This document shows positions 16,694 to 25,618 of a stretch of 64,000 nucleotides of DNA, piece after piece. Both the position numbers and the translations under genes were made by a program. Source of the DNA: Bacilli bacterium (GTDB lineage Bacteria > Bacillota_I > Bacilli_A > RFN20 > CAG-826). The notes beneath the pieces were generated by a model. The model saw nothing but the letters and a program-made list of their open reading frames with translations, searched no databases and was not told the origin of the DNA. The stretch lies in contig JAKSHZ010000004.1 in NCBI GenBank assembly GCA_024399115.1, positions 64,052-128,051 on the forward strand, written 5' to 3'. Position 1 is the stretch's first letter. Each line of letters opens with the position of its first letter.

Positions 16694-18027
16694 TACATAA
16701 TTCCTTTTTCGATTAAGACTTTTCTAAGTTCATCGCTCTTAGCAAAATCCTTGTTTGCTTTGCTTTGGTTATATTCTTCGTAAAGTTTTTTATATTCATC
16801 TGTTAAAGAAACATACTTAATATCTAAACCTAGGCAATAGAACATATCAGTTAAAGTTTTAAAATTGTTATTCAATTTTCCAAAATCAATTGGTCTAGTT
16901 CTGAGCAATTGATTTGTTTCTTTAACGACGTTATATAACTCACTGAGTGCATTTGCAGTATTAAGATCATCTGCTAAAGCACTAACAAATTTTTCCATAT
17001 TTGGTTTGCCTTCTTGTAGGTTATATCCATTAGTTTGAAGTGCTAATGCTGCTTGTTTATAAGCCATAACCATCTTATTAACTTCTTGAGCAGCAGCTTT
17101 AACTGTATCTTCAGTGAAGTTAACTGGCATTCTATAGTGTGTATTTAAAATAACAAGTCTAGTGACGACGCCACCAACTCTTTCAATCATATCTTTAGCG
17201 TAAACTACGTTACCTAATGACTTAGACATTTTCTCACCGTCAAAATTAATGAAGCCATTGTGCATCCAGAATTTTGCGATTTTGTTGTTATGAGTTGCTT
17301 CAGCTTGAGCAATTTCATTTTCGTGATGAGGGAATTTTAAATCATATCCACCACCATGGATGTCAATATAATGGTCTGGGAAAATTGTATCGATCATAAC
17401 GCAGCATTCTGTGTGCCAACCTGGTCTTCCTTTACCCCAAGGTGAATCCCAGTTTATGCCTTCTGTTGTCTTTTTCCATAAAGCGAAATCTAATGGAGAT
17501 TCTTTCTTTGAGTTTTCTTCAACTCTAGCTCCGGCGATTAAGTCTTCAGTGTTAATTCCACTTAAAGCACCATAATCTTTGATTTTGCTAACTCTAAAAT
17601 AGACGTCGCCATCGACAACATAAGCTGCACCGATTTTGACTAAATTATCAACGTAATTAATAATTGCTTGAATGTATTCTGTAACCTTTGGAGTAATGTT
17701 TGGAACCATTGATCCAATGCCAGTTGTGTTCTTTTTAAATTCTCCAATAAAGAATTCTGAGAGTTCTTTTTCAGTAATATTTTGAGCTTTTGCAGCGTTG
17801 ATAATCTTATCATCAACATCTGTAAAGTTACTTACATAAGTTACTTCATATCCAACATAAGTTAAGAATCTTCTTAATGTATCGAAAATAACGACAGGGC
17901 GCATATTACCGATATGAGGATAGTTATAAACTGTAGGGCCACAAACATACATTGAAACCTTGCCCTCGTGTTGAGGAACAAACTCTTCTACTTTATTTGT
18001 TAATGAGTTATAAAAGTTGATTTTCAT
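16693..18027 (-). CDS. cysS: Cysteinyl-tRNA synthetase
   Basis: 444 residues, slightly short at the C-terminus. Motifs: YVCGPTVYNYPHIGN (Zn ligand Cys and the HIGH-type signature), GRPGWHTECCVM and HGGGYDLKFPHHENEIAQ (other Zn ligands), and KMSKSLGN (about residue 264). It charges tRNA-Cys. There is a good AGGAGG ribosome binding site and no T-box in the 150-base leader. First gene of cysS-rlmB, probably continuing to the sigma factor. Confidence 0.97.
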   Translation of the reverse strand: MKINFYNSLTNKVEEFVPQHEGKVSMYVCGPTVYNYPHIGNMRPVVIFDTLRRFLTYVGYEVTYVSNFTDVDDKIINAAKAQNITEKELSEFFIGEFKKNTTGIGSMVPNITPKVTEYIQAIINYVDNLVKIGAAYVVDGDVYFRVSKIKDYGALSGINTEDLIAGARVEENSKKESPLDFALWKKTTEGINWDSPWGKGRPGWHTECCVMIDTIFPDHYIDIHGGGYDLKFPHHENEIAQAEATHNNKIAKFWMHNGFINFDGEKMSKSLGNVVYAKDMIERVGGVVTRLVILNTHYRMPVNFTEDTVKAAAQEVNKMVMAYKQAALALQTNGYNLQEGKPNMEKFVSALADDLNTANALSELYNVVKETNQLLRTRPIDFGKLNNNFKTLTDMFYCLGLDIKYVSLTDEYKKLYEEYNQSKANKDFAKSDELRKVLIEKGIM

Positions 18028-18120
18028 AATGACCCTCCTACATAAAAAACTTTTTATACTTAAAATGTTTTTAATGAGTTTTCAGCGTTATATATTATAT
18101 AACATCTTTCATTGTGCGCA

Positions 18121-18158
18121 ATAAAATTAAAAGAGAAGCCAATTAGCTTCTCTTATAT
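18121..18158 (-). terminator. Terminator of the DUF1846 operon
   Basis: Perfect 9-bp stem AAGAGAAGC / GCTTCTCTT with a 6-base loop and T-rich tail on the minus strand. Confidence 0.8.
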
Positions 18159-18176
18159 AAAATAACCTACAAATGA

Positions 18177-19661
18177 CTAGAAATATAATTTGTGAGCGTA
18201 TGCTACAGGTTCTTCTGTAACATCAATTCCAAGTGACTTCAAAGTCTTTAAATCGGTTGTAGACATGATGCATGAAGAATGTGCTTGAGCATGTCTTAAT
18301 TTTGGTAATTGAGCAAGAGCTTTTTTAGCATCTTCACTTGTTACAGCTTGAATAGCTAAAGCGATCAAAATTTCTTCTGCTCTAATTCTTGGATTATGCT
18401 TTTCAAATGGACCTGTTTTAAGTTCGCAGATTGGATTTAAAATCTCAGGAGAGATTAATAAAACTTTCTTATCAATATTTGCTAAATACTTTAAACAGTT
18501 AAGTAATGTTGCAGCTGCTGCACCAAGTAAAGGAGTTCTCTTACCTGCGATAATTTTCTTATCTTCTAATTGGATAGCCATTGCTGGTTCTCCTGTTTTT
18601 GCAGCCTTTGCTAAACACTTAGCAACGCAGAATCTATCTTCTTCTTTAAGATCTTGCATTTGCATTAAATAGTCGATTCTTTCATCGATTTTTGTAGTAA
18701 TTTTGCCTAAATATGCATTCTTTTGTGCATCATAGTGTCTTCTAAGAATTTCTTGGTTAGAAGCAACGATGACACCAACTTCATCTTTAATAGCGAAGCC
18801 AACCATGTTAACGCCCATGTCTGTTGGTGACTTATAAGGTGACTTTCCATAAATCTTTTCAAAGATATTTTTTAAGATTGGGAAGTTTTCAACGTCACGG
18901 TTATAGTTAGTTGCTACGATACCATATGCTTCTAAGTGATATGGGTCGATCATGTTAACATCTTCTAAGTCAGCAGTAGCTGCTTCGTATGCTAAGTTAA
19001 CTGGGTGTTTAAGTGGTAAATTCCAAACAGGGAATGTCTCATATTTTGCATAGCCTGAAGTAATTCCGCGTTTAAAATCATGATAAAGATTAGACAAACA
19101 AACCGCCATCTTTCCACTACCTGGACCTGGAGCTGTAACAACAACTAAAGGACGTGTTGTTTCAACGTAATCGTTATGAATAAATCCATGATCTCCGAAT
19201 ACATTTTGAGTATTTTGTGGATAACCTTCAATTGCATAATGTTTGTATGTTTTAAAACCTGATTTATTAAGTTTTCTAATGAATGTATTAACTGCAGGAT
19301 TATTTTCGTAGAATGAGAAAACAACTCCACCGACATAAAGGCCACAATCAGTATAAGCGTCGATAAGTCTCTCAACTTCTGATGTATACGAAATGCCTGA
19401 GTCTGCTCTAACTTTATTTGCGATAATGTGTCTTGAATTGATAGCGAAAACAATCTCAGCTTTATCCTTCATAGATAATAAAACTTTAAGTTTACTATCT
19501 GGTTGGAAACCTGGAAGAACTCTTGATGCATGATAGTCATCAAAGAGTTTGCCACCGAATTCGAGATATAATTTACCACCAAAAGAGGCAATACGTTTTG
19601 TAATATTGTCTGTTTGGATCTTTAAATATAAATCGTTATCGAATGGTTTAGTCGTTTGCAT
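18177..19661 (-). CDS. DUF1846 family protein
   Basis: 494 residues, the usual length of DUF1846. A P-loop-like segment VVTAPGPGSGKMAVCLSN lies near residue 172; other conserved pieces are GKLYLEFGGKLFDDYHASRVLPGF at the N-terminus and NPRIRAEEILIALAIQAV near the C-terminus. Its biochemical function is not established. It overlaps the preceding CofE-like gene by 14 bases and is the last gene of a four-gene operon with the CofE-like ligase, an FAD protein and a small P-loop kinase. Confidence 0.88.
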   Translation of the reverse strand: MQTTKPFDNDLYLKIQTDNITKRIASFGGKLYLEFGGKLFDDYHASRVLPGFQPDSKLKVLLSMKDKAEIVFAINSRHIIANKVRADSGISYTSEVERLIDAYTDCGLYVGGVVFSFYENNPAVNTFIRKLNKSGFKTYKHYAIEGYPQNTQNVFGDHGFIHNDYVETTRPLVVVTAPGPGSGKMAVCLSNLYHDFKRGITSGYAKYETFPVWNLPLKHPVNLAYEAATADLEDVNMIDPYHLEAYGIVATNYNRDVENFPILKNIFEKIYGKSPYKSPTDMGVNMVGFAIKDEVGVIVASNQEILRRHYDAQKNAYLGKITTKIDERIDYLMQMQDLKEEDRFCVAKCLAKAAKTGEPAMAIQLEDKKIIAGKRTPLLGAAAATLLNCLKYLANIDKKVLLISPEILNPICELKTGPFEKHNPRIRAEEILIALAIQAVTSEDAKKALAQLPKLRHAQAHSSCIMSTTDLKTLKSLGIDVTEEPVAYAHKLYF

Positions 19662-20838
19662 AGTTGTCGAAGTAACCTTGTACTAAAATAACTGGAGTAC
19701 CTTTATCACCAGAACCTGATGTTAAGTCACATAATGAACCTAAGAGATCAGTTAATTGTCTTGGTGTAGTGCCTTGAGAAGCCATGTTTCCAACTAAGTT
19801 AGAACCTTTAGCTTTAATAGATTTTTTAGCAGCTTCAACTAAAGCATCTCCTTGGAGATCTTTATAATCGTTGTCTGCTAAGTATTTTAATTTTAATTCG
19901 TTTGGAGTACCGACTAAACCAGCTGTATGGAATGGAGAAACAACTGGATCAGCTAATTCCCAAATCTTACCTTGAGGATCTTTGAAAGCGCCATCGCCAT
20001 AAACCATGACTTCAACATCTTTTCCTGTTAAGTCTTTCATTTCTTTTTGAATTTCTTCAACTAATCCTTGAGCGTCTCTTGGGAATAATTTGACGATTTC
20101 ATCAGTTGATTTGTTACTACCTAAAAGACCATAGTCTTTGTTGTAGCCAGAACCATTAATTGAAGAAGTCATAATGTCATCTAAGCCTAAAACACATTCA
20201 GCACCTTTAGCTTTTAATAATCTCTTTGAAGATGCTCTTGTGTGGATATCAGCTGTAATAACTGTTTTTGTGTAGTTAAGAACTGCATCAGCGTGATTAG
20301 CGAAGATAACTTCGATATCACAACCGACTGATTTAACTAATTCAACGTAGTAGTCGATATAATCGACACCTGTGAATTCGTGAACACGAGTTCCGAAAAT
20401 TTCTCTATATTGTTTTAATGAGAGAACGTCTGTATATGGGTTAACACCACTTTCATAGATTTGATCATCTGTTAATAATGCGTTACCAACTTCATCTCTT
20501 GGGTAAGAAAGAACTAAAACGATTTTCTTACATCCTTTTGCGATACCCTTTAAGAGGATTGAGAATCTATTTCTAGAAAGAATTGGGAAGACAACACCGA
20601 CAGTTTCTCCGCCAGTTTTTGCTTTAACATCTGAACCGATATCAGAAGTTGTGCAGTAGTTTCCTTGAGTTCTTGCGACGATTGATTCTGTAATTGCGAT
20701 AACGTCTTTATCATGGAAGCTAAAACCTTCTGATTTACTTGCTTTCATAAGAGAATCAACAACGTTATAAACTAAATCATCACCAGTTTTAAGGATTGGT
20801 AATCTAATTCCTCTTGATGTAACACCTACGTATCTCAT
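19648..20838 (-). CDS. CofE-like (F420-0:L-glutamate ligase family) protein
   Basis: 396 residues. VTSRGIRLPILKTGDDL, DVIAITESIVARTQGN and TADIHTRASSKRLLKAKGAECVLGLDD match the F420-0:glutamyl ligase fold, but the protein is longer than archaeal CofE. No other F420 biosynthesis gene is visible, so a true F420 role is unlikely; ligation of glutamate or another amino acid to some other substrate is inference. Tight operon with DUF1846 (overlap of 14 bases) and the upstream FAD protein (one-base gap). Confidence 0.75.
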   Translation of the reverse strand: MRYVGVTSRGIRLPILKTGDDLVYNVVDSLMKASKSEGFSFHDKDVIAITESIVARTQGNYCTTSDIGSDVKAKTGGETVGVVFPILSRNRFSILLKGIAKGCKKIVLVLSYPRDEVGNALLTDDQIYESGVNPYTDVLSLKQYREIFGTRVHEFTGVDYIDYYVELVKSVGCDIEVIFANHADAVLNYTKTVITADIHTRASSKRLLKAKGAECVLGLDDIMTSSINGSGYNKDYGLLGSNKSTDEIVKLFPRDAQGLVEEIQKEMKDLTGKDVEVMVYGDGAFKDPQGKIWELADPVVSPFHTAGLVGTPNELKLKYLADNDYKDLQGDALVEAAKKSIKAKGSNLVGNMASQGTTPRQLTDLLGSLCDLTSGSGDKGTPVILVQGYFDNYAND

Positions 20839-20839
20839 A

Positions 20840-22258
20840 TTATTCTCCTTTTTTATCTAAGATATTTCTTGCGACATAAACGCCTGAAGCACCAGCTTGA
20901 GCTAATCCTCTAGTTAAGCCAGCACCATCACCACCGACGTATAAGTTTTTGATAGCTTTAACTTCAAGTTTGTCGTCAATTTCTGGGTGAGCACTATAAT
21001 ATTTAGCTTCAATACCATAAAGTAATGTATGTTCTGTAGCAATACCTGGAGTGATGTAGTCTAATGCTCTAATCATTTCAATGATTGATTGAAGTGTCTT
21101 TTGTGGCATACATAATGCTAAGTCACCAGGAACAGCTTCTTTTAATGTTGGTCTAACGAAGCCTTCTTTAATTCTCTTTTCAGTTGATCTTCTACCTTTT
21201 AATAAATCACCGAATCTTTGAACAAGAACTGAACCGCAAGCTAATTGGTTAGCTAATGATGAAACTTTTAATGCGTATTCATTTGGTTTCTTGAATGGTT
21301 CTTCGAAGTGATGAGTAACTAATAATGCGAAGTTAGTATTTTCACTTAAGAGTTTTGGATCGCTATATGAGTGTCCATTAACGTTAACAACGCCTTCATA
21401 GTTTTCCATAACGACGTGTCCACCAGGGTTCGAACAGAATGTTCTAACAACTGAACCATTTGATGTCTTATATAAGAACTTACCTTCGTAAAGATTTTGG
21501 TTGATTTCTTCCATGATCATGTTTGGACATTCAACACGGACACCGATATCAACGCAGTTTTGTTTCATAGCAACGCCATGTCTATCGAAGACTTCAGTAA
21601 GCCATTCGCTACCTTCTCTACCAACGCCTAATAAGACATAATCAGCTTCGATTATGCTTCCATCTGGCATGATAACACCGCGAACTTGTCCGTCTTCAAC
21701 GACGATATCTTTAACTGCTGTGCCGAATCTCATTTCAATCTTCTTAGCTAAATCATTGCTGATTCTAGTTAAGATCTTGAGGTTTTCTTCAGTACCTAAG
21801 TGTCTGACCTTACTTCTTAATAATTTAAGACCGACAGACATTGCTTTTCTTTCGATTTCGTGAACTTTTTCAGTTTCAGGATTTGTAATAACTTCAGTAG
21901 CGCCGTACTTTAAGTTAATTTCATCAATATATTTAATAAGTTTTAAGAGATCGTCTTTATCAATATAGTCTTGTAACCATCCACCAAATTCGGTTGTGAT
22001 ATTGAATTTACCATCTGAATAAGCACCTGCGCCACCAAATCCATTAGTGATTGAACATGCTGGATAACATTCGTTATATCCTTTTGGATTAACTGGACAT
22101 TTTTCGAGTTTGTGTTCTAAGACAGGGCATCTTCTTCTTTCAATTGGATTTCCCTTATCAATAAGTAAAACTTTTAAATTAGGGTTTTTCTCAAGTAACT
22201 CATAAGCTGAGAAATAACCGCAAGGTCCAGCACCGACAATAATTACATCGTATTTCAT
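20840..22258 (-). CDS. NAD(P)/FAD-dependent oxidoreductase (COG2509-like)
   Basis: 472 residues. The N-terminal dinucleotide-binding motif VIIVGAGPCGYFSAYELLEK is followed by RRCPVLEHK and NPKGYNECYPACSITNGFGGAGAYSDGKFN. The C-terminal FAD motif is NLYVGGDGAGLTRGLAQAGASGVYVA. This matches the large FAD-dependent dehydrogenase family without an assigned substrate. It lies second in the operon, five bases after the kinase gene. Confidence 0.88.
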   Translation of the reverse strand: MKYDVIIVGAGPCGYFSAYELLEKNPNLKVLLIDKGNPIERRRCPVLEHKLEKCPVNPKGYNECYPACSITNGFGGAGAYSDGKFNITTEFGGWLQDYIDKDDLLKLIKYIDEINLKYGATEVITNPETEKVHEIERKAMSVGLKLLRSKVRHLGTEENLKILTRISNDLAKKIEMRFGTAVKDIVVEDGQVRGVIMPDGSIIEADYVLLGVGREGSEWLTEVFDRHGVAMKQNCVDIGVRVECPNMIMEEINQNLYEGKFLYKTSNGSVVRTFCSNPGGHVVMENYEGVVNVNGHSYSDPKLLSENTNFALLVTHHFEEPFKKPNEYALKVSSLANQLACGSVLVQRFGDLLKGRRSTEKRIKEGFVRPTLKEAVPGDLALCMPQKTLQSIIEMIRALDYITPGIATEHTLLYGIEAKYYSAHPEIDDKLEVKAIKNLYVGGDGAGLTRGLAQAGASGVYVARNILDKKGE

Positions 22259-22263
22259 TAGAC

Positions 22264-22749
22264 CTACCTCCTATACATGCTTTCTTTCCAACGAATCTCC
22301 CAAACCTCATCAAAAAGAGATTTGATTTCTTCTGTTGGTTCTTCAAATTTCTTAACTAGGTTAATCATAACCTCTTCAGGAACTTTTTTGCCACCAACTC
22401 GCTCACTATTAAGTTTAATTGAGCGATCAACAACACCAGGGAATGTAACTAATACGTATTTATCGAATTCAGGATTCTCAACTACGTACTTTTTTCTAAT
22501 CTCATTAGTATCATTCAATGCATCAAGAATAACAGTGGCGTTTTCTTTCTCGCCATATTCATGAATTCGATCAGAAAAAACCTTCCAAACCTCAGGTTGT
22601 TTACTTCTATCTGTGTAACAACCAGTGAGCTCGAATCTAATCTCGTCACTGGAAATAATGAAAACATCTTTATGCTCTTTTGCATAGATTCGTGCCCAGG
22701 TGGATTTTCCACTTGCTGGGATTGCTGTGCACATTATCAATGTTTTCAT
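22264..22749 (-). CDS. P-loop kinase (zeta-toxin/polynucleotide-kinase-like AAA_33)
   Basis: 161 residues. Walker A is AIPASGKSTWAR (about residues 8-19), followed by FIISSDEIRFELTG and VILDALNDTNEIRKKY, the pattern of small AAA_33 kinases related to polynucleotide kinase. The start at 22749 is preferred over an in-frame TTG because GAGTGG lies upstream. It heads the operon with the FAD protein, the CofE-like ligase and DUF1846. Substrate unknown. Confidence 0.8.
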   Translation of the reverse strand: MKTLIMCTAIPASGKSTWARIYAKEHKDVFIISSDEIRFELTGCYTDRSKQPEVWKVFSDRIHEYGEKENATVILDALNDTNEIRKKYVVENPEFDKYVLVTFPGVVDRSIKLNSERVGGKKVPEEVMINLVKKFEEPTEEIKSLFDEVWEIRWKESMYRR

Positions 22750-22857
22750 AAAATTACCACTCAAATATTGTAATATGCGAAGCGCTTATAAGTCTATATA
22801 TAATTAAATTAATTTAATTAGTGTTTATTCTAATTTAGAAAAGATGAAAATTGCCAA

Positions 22858-23367
22858 TTATTTATCATTTCTTCCGATAAAGTTTCCGTGTTCATCGTAC
22901 ATATAGCCATCTTTATCAATTCGACCAGTATTGTGACCGTGTTCGTCGTACATATAGCCGTCTTTATCAATTCGACCAGTATTGTGACCGTGTTCGTCGT
23001 ACATATAGCCGTCTTTTTCGATACGTCCAGCATGATTTCCATGCTCATCGTACATATAGCCATCATCGTCAACCTTACCAGCATAGTCACCATGTTTGTT
23101 TCTTAAAGAAGTTCCTCTCATTGCCCCTCTCAAATCTTCTTCATTTGAGTCATAAGAGTTTTCTGGATATGAATTATAACTTGTTCCGCCTCTGACGCCA
23201 CCTCTAATTGGAGATCTTCCACCACTAGAATGTCCTTTACTGCCAAATAAAGCACCAAGGATAATTATGACAACAAAGATACCAAGGATATAACCAAGAA
23301 GTGTACCGACGAAAGTAGCGTATTTTTCACCATTAACAGCAGGAACTGCAGCACCAGTAGCGATCAT
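22858..23367 (-). pseudogene. C-terminal part of a frame-split repeat membrane protein
   Basis: This 169-codon frame has one hydrophobic helix (TFVGTLLGYILGIFVVIIILGAL) and a Gly/Ser linker, then four 17-residue repeats starting DGYMYDEHGN or DGYMYDEHGH (22861-23064). It overlaps the end of the 23333-24280 frame in a different register. Removing one base from the A7 run at 23377-23383 would join the two into one natural membrane protein (LFFGLAMIATGAAVPAV). So it is a frameshifted gene, a phase-variable switch, a slippage site or a sequencing error. Confidence 0.7.
22861..23064 (-). repeat. Four tandem 51-bp coding repeats
   Basis: Each unit encodes 17 residues of the form DGYMYDEHGxxxGRxxK. 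The two central units are nearly identical at DNA level, indicating recent duplication. Confidence 0.9.
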
Positions 23368-24280
23368 AGCAAGACCAAAAAAATAATGTGTATCCTTTTG
23401 CTGCTTGGCTCTTTGCGTTCTTAACAGTTTTAATCATGAATACGACACCAGCAATTAAAAAGATGAATGCAACAATAACACCGACAATTTGAGGGACTTC
23501 AAAATTTTGGTTAACTTCAGGATCATATGTAAATGCAGCTATACACCATCCTGCAACCGCTAATATGAGTAAGAAAAATACTCCGACAATGTTTCCAACA
23601 TCTTTATTATTGAAGTTATTGAACTTTGCATTAAGGACACCAGATTTTGAGCGAAGCATAGCGATAGTTTTTTCTTTGTCCTTTTTACTAATTCTATAGA
23701 CAGCAAAAATAATAGGATCAAGAACATCTGGAAATTGAGCTTTAATTTCTTTTAAAGTGTCGATGCTACGTTTATAGTTTTTAATCGCAACAATTGGGAA
23801 AATGATAGACATGATACCAAAAAGTATTAGAGCAATCATCGTTGGGAGTATGGAAAAAATAATATCTGATCCATATAGAGGTCCATGGCCACTGAGAACT
23901 TCAAGAATTGTTGTATCATAATCTGCAGCCATTGCATTCATTAAAAAGAAAAGAACGATTCCACCTAATAGCAAGAAAACACCTAATGCAATTGTAATGT
24001 AATTTCCAACCAATGGAACCTTAAACTCAACATTAGCAGGATTAACTGCTCTTGGTTGATAAGGTTGATTATTATATGTTGGTTGAGGAGCTTGTTGCAC
24101 TTGTGGAGCACTAGCGGGTTTATTAACGCTAGGAGCTGGAGCAGCGCCTTTTTTGTCATTAATTAAAGCCATAGCTAAATCGTAATCTTCATTAGCTTCT
24201 CTTAAAGCTTGAGCGGCTTCAGGTAATGAGCAACCTGTTTCGTTCATGAGTTGTTTTGCCTTTATTAATAAATCCGACAT
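23333..24280 (-). CDS. N-terminal part of the frame-split membrane protein (TS-N/UBA-like domain plus TM helices)
   Basis: 315 codons. Residues 1-42 (LLIKAKQLMNETGCSLPEAAQALREANEDYDLAMALIND) resemble the TS-N/UBA domain of EF-Ts. An Ala/Pro/Gln-rich linker follows, then four hydrophobic helices (about 93-115, 140-165, 228-248, 262-283). The last 15 residues (FFWSCYDRYWCCSSCC) are atypical and arise after the homopolymer run at 23377-23383, so the true product probably continues into the 22858-23367 frame. Ribosome binding site GGGGAGAA. Confidence 0.75.
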   Translation of the reverse strand: MSDLLIKAKQLMNETGCSLPEAAQALREANEDYDLAMALINDKKGAAPAPSVNKPASAPQVQQAPQPTYNNQPYQPRAVNPANVEFKVPLVGNYITIALGVFLLLGGIVLFFLMNAMAADYDTTILEVLSGHGPLYGSDIIFSILPTMIALILFGIMSIIFPIVAIKNYKRSIDTLKEIKAQFPDVLDPIIFAVYRISKKDKEKTIAMLRSKSGVLNAKFNNFNNKDVGNIVGVFFLLILAVAGWCIAAFTYDPEVNQNFEVPQIVGVIVAFIFLIAGVVFMIKTVKNAKSQAAKGYTLFFWSCYDRYWCCSSCC

Positions 24281-24586
24281 AATTTTCTCCCCTTTAGAAA
24301 TTTCTTAAAACATTATAAATGAAATTCACTATATTGAGAATCAAAACAGCTTGTATATGCTAAAAATTGAATTTGAAAGCAAAAAAATCAGCGGTTTTGT
24401 CCAGAAATCTTATAACTGCCACTATTACCATTCCAGTTATTTCAATAACATATTTGGCATAAGATACTCTGCATTTGTCAAACTTGCTTTTCGAAAAAGA
24501 GCTATAGAAATAATACAAATGTATACGCCTTAGCAGACTATAAATAGATTTTTCATAGTTGTATACACTACTTTTCAGAATGCTTA
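24281..24586. other. 306-bp gap upstream of the split membrane gene and after the fic gene
   Basis: No credible gene; a 60-codon plus-strand frame here lacks a ribosome binding site. It holds the left copy of a 27-bp direct repeat (24501-24527) and probably the promoter of the membrane protein gene. Confidence 0.6.
24501..24527. repeat. Left direct repeat flanking the fic cassette
   Basis: 27 bases identical to 25583-25609 (starts GCTATAGAAATAATAC, ends GTATACG), in the same orientation, 1082 bp apart, bracketing fic and its promoter. Confidence 0.9.
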
Positions 24587-25438
24587 TTAAACTTCCTCAT
24601 AATAATAAGAAGTGTCAATGCCTTTCATGAATAATTCTCTATTATCGATATCATTTGTTAATGCACCATAAAGAAGTTTTTTGATCTTACTATCATTAAT
24701 GTGACTTTCTTTCATTGCGGCAAAATAATCATTTTTATCAATAAGTGACCAATCAACACACTTCTTCATATTTTTGATAAAGATTAAATCTAACCAGATA
24801 CGAGTTGCTCTTCCGTTTCCTTCCATAAAAGGATGCGCAATATTCATTTCAACATATTTTTCAACAATATGATCAAATGTGTCTTCTACCATTTTGTCAA
24901 TACTAGGGAGTATTTGAGGCAAAAAATCTCCATTCGCAAACATAAATCCACCTTTTGAGATAGTTAATGTTCTTACTTGTCCTGCAAAAGGATAAAGACC
25001 CTCGAATAAAAAAGCATGAATCTTTTGCAAAGAAATAGTTTTTCCAATCTCATCATCCGAAATCAATTTTGTTTTATAAAGTTGGTATGCTTTCTTTTTG
25101 CTTTGCTCATCGATAGGATCGAGCATCCCTTGAATCCAATCTTGAATTTCTTTTTTATATTTTGAAGGAATAATCGTAAGTAATAATTTGACCCCGTTTT
25201 CATTAATGACATCTGATAGGTATTTTTTACCATCAGAAGCATATAATTTCAGTTGTCCACAAAATTGAGACAACTCAGGATTTCTTACTTTAACATTGTT
25301 CCAGTATCGACGAGGAGAATTAGGACCAGTTAAAACGCGAATAAAATCAATAGCTGAATACCACCAAATTGATTTATCATTATCCCAAACAGCTCTGATT
25401 TCTTGGTTATTAAAATATCTTATTGAATGCTTTATCAT
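24587..25438 (-). CDS. Fic family protein with BRO-like N-terminal domain
   Basis: 283 residues. The first 90 resemble the BRO/Bro-N domain of phage proteins (WWYSAIDFIRVLTG, RRYWNNVKVRNPELS, LKLYASDGKKYLSDV). The Fic domain follows with the complete catalytic motif HPFMEGNGRATR (about residues 200-211), which typically transfers AMP from ATP to a target protein. No clear inhibitory S/TxxxEG/N helix or separate antitoxin gene is seen. A TATCAT box lies 6 bases before the ATG without a ribosome binding site. Flanking direct repeats suggest a mobile cassette. Confidence 0.88.
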   Translation of the reverse strand: MIKHSIRYFNNQEIRAVWDNDKSIWWYSAIDFIRVLTGPNSPRRYWNNVKVRNPELSQFCGQLKLYASDGKKYLSDVINENGVKLLLTIIPSKYKKEIQDWIQGMLDPIDEQSKKKAYQLYKTKLISDDEIGKTISLQKIHAFLFEGLYPFAGQVRTLTISKGGFMFANGDFLPQILPSIDKMVEDTFDHIVEKYVEMNIAHPFMEGNGRATRIWLDLIFIKNMKKCVDWSLIDKNDYFAAMKESHINDSKIKKLLYGALTNDIDNRELFMKGIDTSYYYEEV

Positions 25439-25444
25439 ATATAT

Positions 25445-25473
25445 ATGATAGCATAAACATTTTCAGTTGTCCA
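25445..25473 (-). promoter_or_regulatory. fic promoter
   Basis: Minus-strand TGGACA, exactly 17-bp spacer, extended -10 TGCTATCAT. The -35 lies inside a 12-bp inverted repeat at 25461-25493. Confidence 0.6.
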
Positions 25474-25493
25474 CAAAATTAGGACAACTGAAA
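25461..25493. promoter_or_regulatory. Inverted repeat over the fic -35 box
   Basis: Perfect arms TTTCAGTTGTCC / GGACAACTGAAA separated by 9 bases. The first 20 bases recur exactly inside the fic coding region at 25247-25266. Candidate operator. Confidence 0.6.
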
Positions 25494-25582
25494 TCGATAG
25501 CTGTTTTCACAAAAAAGCCCCCGTCTTTTGTACCAATTTCTAGTTCAATTTTTGGGAACATATTCATTTTAATTGGAAAAGG

Positions 25583-25609
25583 GCTATAGAAATAATACAA
25601 ATGTATACG
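25583..25609. repeat. Right direct repeat flanking the fic cassette
   Basis: Second copy of the 27-bp repeat at 24501-24527, lying just after the small basic gene at 25619-25747. Confidence 0.9.
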
Positions 25610-25618
25610 TCCTATAAA

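Noticed and set aside
19648-20838. Genuine F420 biosynthesis
   Set aside because: No partner genes of the pathway are visible; only the fold-level similarity is supported.
22861-23064. 51-bp tandem repeats as a CRISPR-like array
   Set aside because: They are in frame, encode 17-residue repeats, and have no unique spacers.
24351-24533. Plus-strand 60-codon frame in the gap next to fic
   Set aside because: No ribosome binding site, no recognisable protein features, and it runs across the direct repeat.
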